This document shows positions 63,003 to 64,000 of a DNA stretch of 64,000 nt, piece by piece (the first letter of the stretch is position 1; each line of letters opens with the position of its first letter). The translations under genes were made by a program, and so were the position numbers. Source of the stretch: an uncultured Paracoccaceae bacterium (GTDB lineage: Bacteria > Pseudomonadota > Alphaproteobacteria > Rhodobacterales > Rhodobacteraceae); contig CANKVU010000016.1 in NCBI GenBank assembly GCA_947487205.1, positions 1 through 64,000 on the forward strand, given 5' to 3'. The notes below the pieces were generated by a model, which worked only from the letters and a program-made list of their open reading frames with translations, was not told the origin of the DNA and did no database searches.

Positions 63003-63718
63003 GGCCCGTGATCGGCGTGACGACATCGCGGCGCTCGGGCTGGCGGATCTTTCCGCTGGTGGCCTTCAACGTCTGGCTGGCCGGGGGGCGGGCGATCCGC
63101 TGGGTCGCCGGCGCGCCGTCGGACGTGTCCGGGGTGGACGGGATCATCATCGGCGGCGGCGACGACATCTCGCCCGACCTCTACGAGGGCAGCCTCATCA
63201 CCTCGTCCCGGCTCGATCCCGACCGCGACGCCATGGAAGAGACGCTCGTCCGCGCCGCGATGGCGGAGGGAAAGCCGGTGCTGGGCATCTGCCGCGGCAG
63301 CCAGATGCTGAACGTGGCGCTCGGCGGCCGGCTCGACCAGGACGCCTATCAAACCTACCAGGCCTCGGAGCATCACTGGACGATCCTGCCCAAGAAATCG
63401 GTGGAGGTCGTCCCCTACACGCGTCTCGCCGCGCATGCCGGCACCGCGCCCATGAAGGTCAACGCGCTTCATTCCCAGGCCGTCTCGACGCTGGGGCGCG
63501 GGTTGCGGGTCGCCGCGCGGGACGGGGGCGGAATGATCCAGGCCATCGAGCGGACCGAGGAGCCCTTCGCGCTCGGGGTGCAATGGCACCCCGAACACCT
63601 GTTCTATGCCCGCCGGCAGCGGGCGATCTTCCGCGCGCTGGTCAACGCGGCGCGGGCCCGCCGCAGCCGCGATCCGCAATTGCCGCAGATCGACCGGCAG
63701 GCGCCGAACCCGGCCTGA
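62999..63718 (+). CDS. class I glutamine amidotransferase-like gamma-glutamyl hydrolase
   Basis: A 239-residue protein of the peptidase C26/PuuD type: GIIIGGGDDISPDLY, the nucleophile Cys98 in GICRGSQMLNVALGG, and the His197/Glu199 pair in VQWHPEH. Relatives cut gamma-glutamyl amide bonds or release ammonia from glutamine. Coupled translation (ATGA) with an amidoligase suggests it either supplies ammonia to that ligase or undoes its amide bond. Confidence 0.88.
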   Translation: MRPVIGVTTSRRSGWRIFPLVAFNVWLAGGRAIRWVAGAPSDVSGVDGIIIGGGDDISPDLYEGSLITSSRLDPDRDAMEETLVRAAMAEGKPVLGICRGSQMLNVALGGRLDQDAYQTYQASEHHWTILPKKSVEVVPYTRLAAHAGTAPMKVNALHSQAVSTLGRGLRVAARDGGGMIQAIERTEEPFALGVQWHPEHLFYARRQRAIFRALVNAARARRSRDPQLPQIDRQAPNPA

Positions 63719-63730
63719 CCGGCCGGGCCC

Positions 63731-63751
63731 CGATTTTTCGACGAAAAATCG
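63731..63751. terminator. 21-bp palindrome in a convergent gap (copy 2)
   Basis: Identical over all 21 bases to the palindrome at 13996-14016, and again placed between two convergent stops (GATase-like gene and ahcY). The CGATTTTTCG and CGAAAAATCG arms fit a bidirectional terminator. Confidence 0.65.
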
Positions 63752-63757
63752 CGCGCC

Positions 63758-64000
63758 TCAGTACCGGTAGTGCTCGGGCTTGAACGGGCCCTCGGGCGTC
63801 ACGCCGATATAGGCGGCCTGTTCGGGGTCGAGCCGGGTGAGCTTCGCGCCGATCTTGTCGAGATGCAGCGCCGCGACCTTCTCGTCGAGATGCTTGGGCA
63901 GGATGTAGACGTCCCGCTCGTAGGCCTCTCCCCGCGTATGCAGCTCGATCTGCGCCAGCACCTGGTTGGTGAACGAGGCCGACATGACGAAGGACGGGTG
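63758..64000 (-). CDS. ahcY: adenosylhomocysteinase, C-terminal end (runs off the window)
   Basis: The last 80 or so codons of S-adenosylhomocysteine hydrolase: [38 protein letters not shown] and the invariant end FKPEHYRY. The enzyme splits adenosylhomocysteine into adenosine and homocysteine, and the terminal Lys-x-x-x-Tyr completes the NAD site of the neighbouring subunit. The gene continues past the right edge. Confidence 0.95.
   Translation of the reverse strand, partial: HPSFVMSASFTNQVLAQIELHTRGEAYERDVYILPKHLDEKVAALHLDKIGAKLTRLDPEQAAYIGVTPEGPFKPEHYRY

Overview
This window is a stretch of chromosome from a GC-rich alphaproteobacterium, most likely of the Rhodobacteraceae (Roseobacter group). 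The evidence is lineage-typical gene content seen together: a phyR-nepR-ecfG general stress locus, the cell-cycle methylase CcrM, hemD next to a Mic60/mitofilin gene and a HemY-like TPR gene, the alphaproteobacterial lipoprotein BamF (DUF3035), and many small DUF families common in this group (DUF2853, DUF2794, DUF1674, DUF1127). No species can be named from the sequence alone.

Left part (1-8.9 kb) is accessory and partly decayed. It opens with a truncated AMP-binding ligase and an SDR reductase whose codon use looks less GC-rich than the rest. A complete sulfate ABC transporter (binding protein, CysT, CysW, a short CysA) follows. Next come a 3' scrap of a xanthine-dehydrogenase-type gene and a broken IS6-family element (in-frame stop, internal deletion). 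A tRNA-Thr(CGT) and a type II-like restriction-modification pair close the region.

Middle part (8.9-55 kb) is mostly housekeeping. It holds hemY/mic60/hemD; tsaD with a frameshifted EVE gene; pyrF; asd; a beta-carbonic anhydrase; an M17 aminopeptidase with an NlpC/P60 hydrolase; an SOS-box-controlled imuB lacking its usual imuA and dnaE2 partners; and a flavoprotein/DUF1365/DUF3833/SDR lipid operon. Then come mutL/rmuC, an M16 protease pair (one subunit lacking the zinc motif), bamF-lspA-purH-heparinase-rsmB, minCDE, dapB, rbfA-truB, ccrM, rnhB, and a small membrane protein ending in a winged-helix DNA-binding domain.

Right part (56.7-64 kb) is the general stress response locus. phyR faces nepR-ecfG across a palindromic promoter region that carries GGAAC-N16-CGTT. 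A HisKA_2 sensor kinase and a phospholipase-D-family protein follow with overlapping ends. An amidoligase and a class I glutamine-amidotransferase-like hydrolase come next and have their own exact GGAAC-N16-CGTT match. A further match (GGAAC-N17-CGTT) precedes an acidic membrane-anchored protein at 17.7-18.5 kb. The PLD/amidoligase/GATase cassette tied to the EcfG regulon is the best candidate here for an undescribed system. The window ends inside ahcY.
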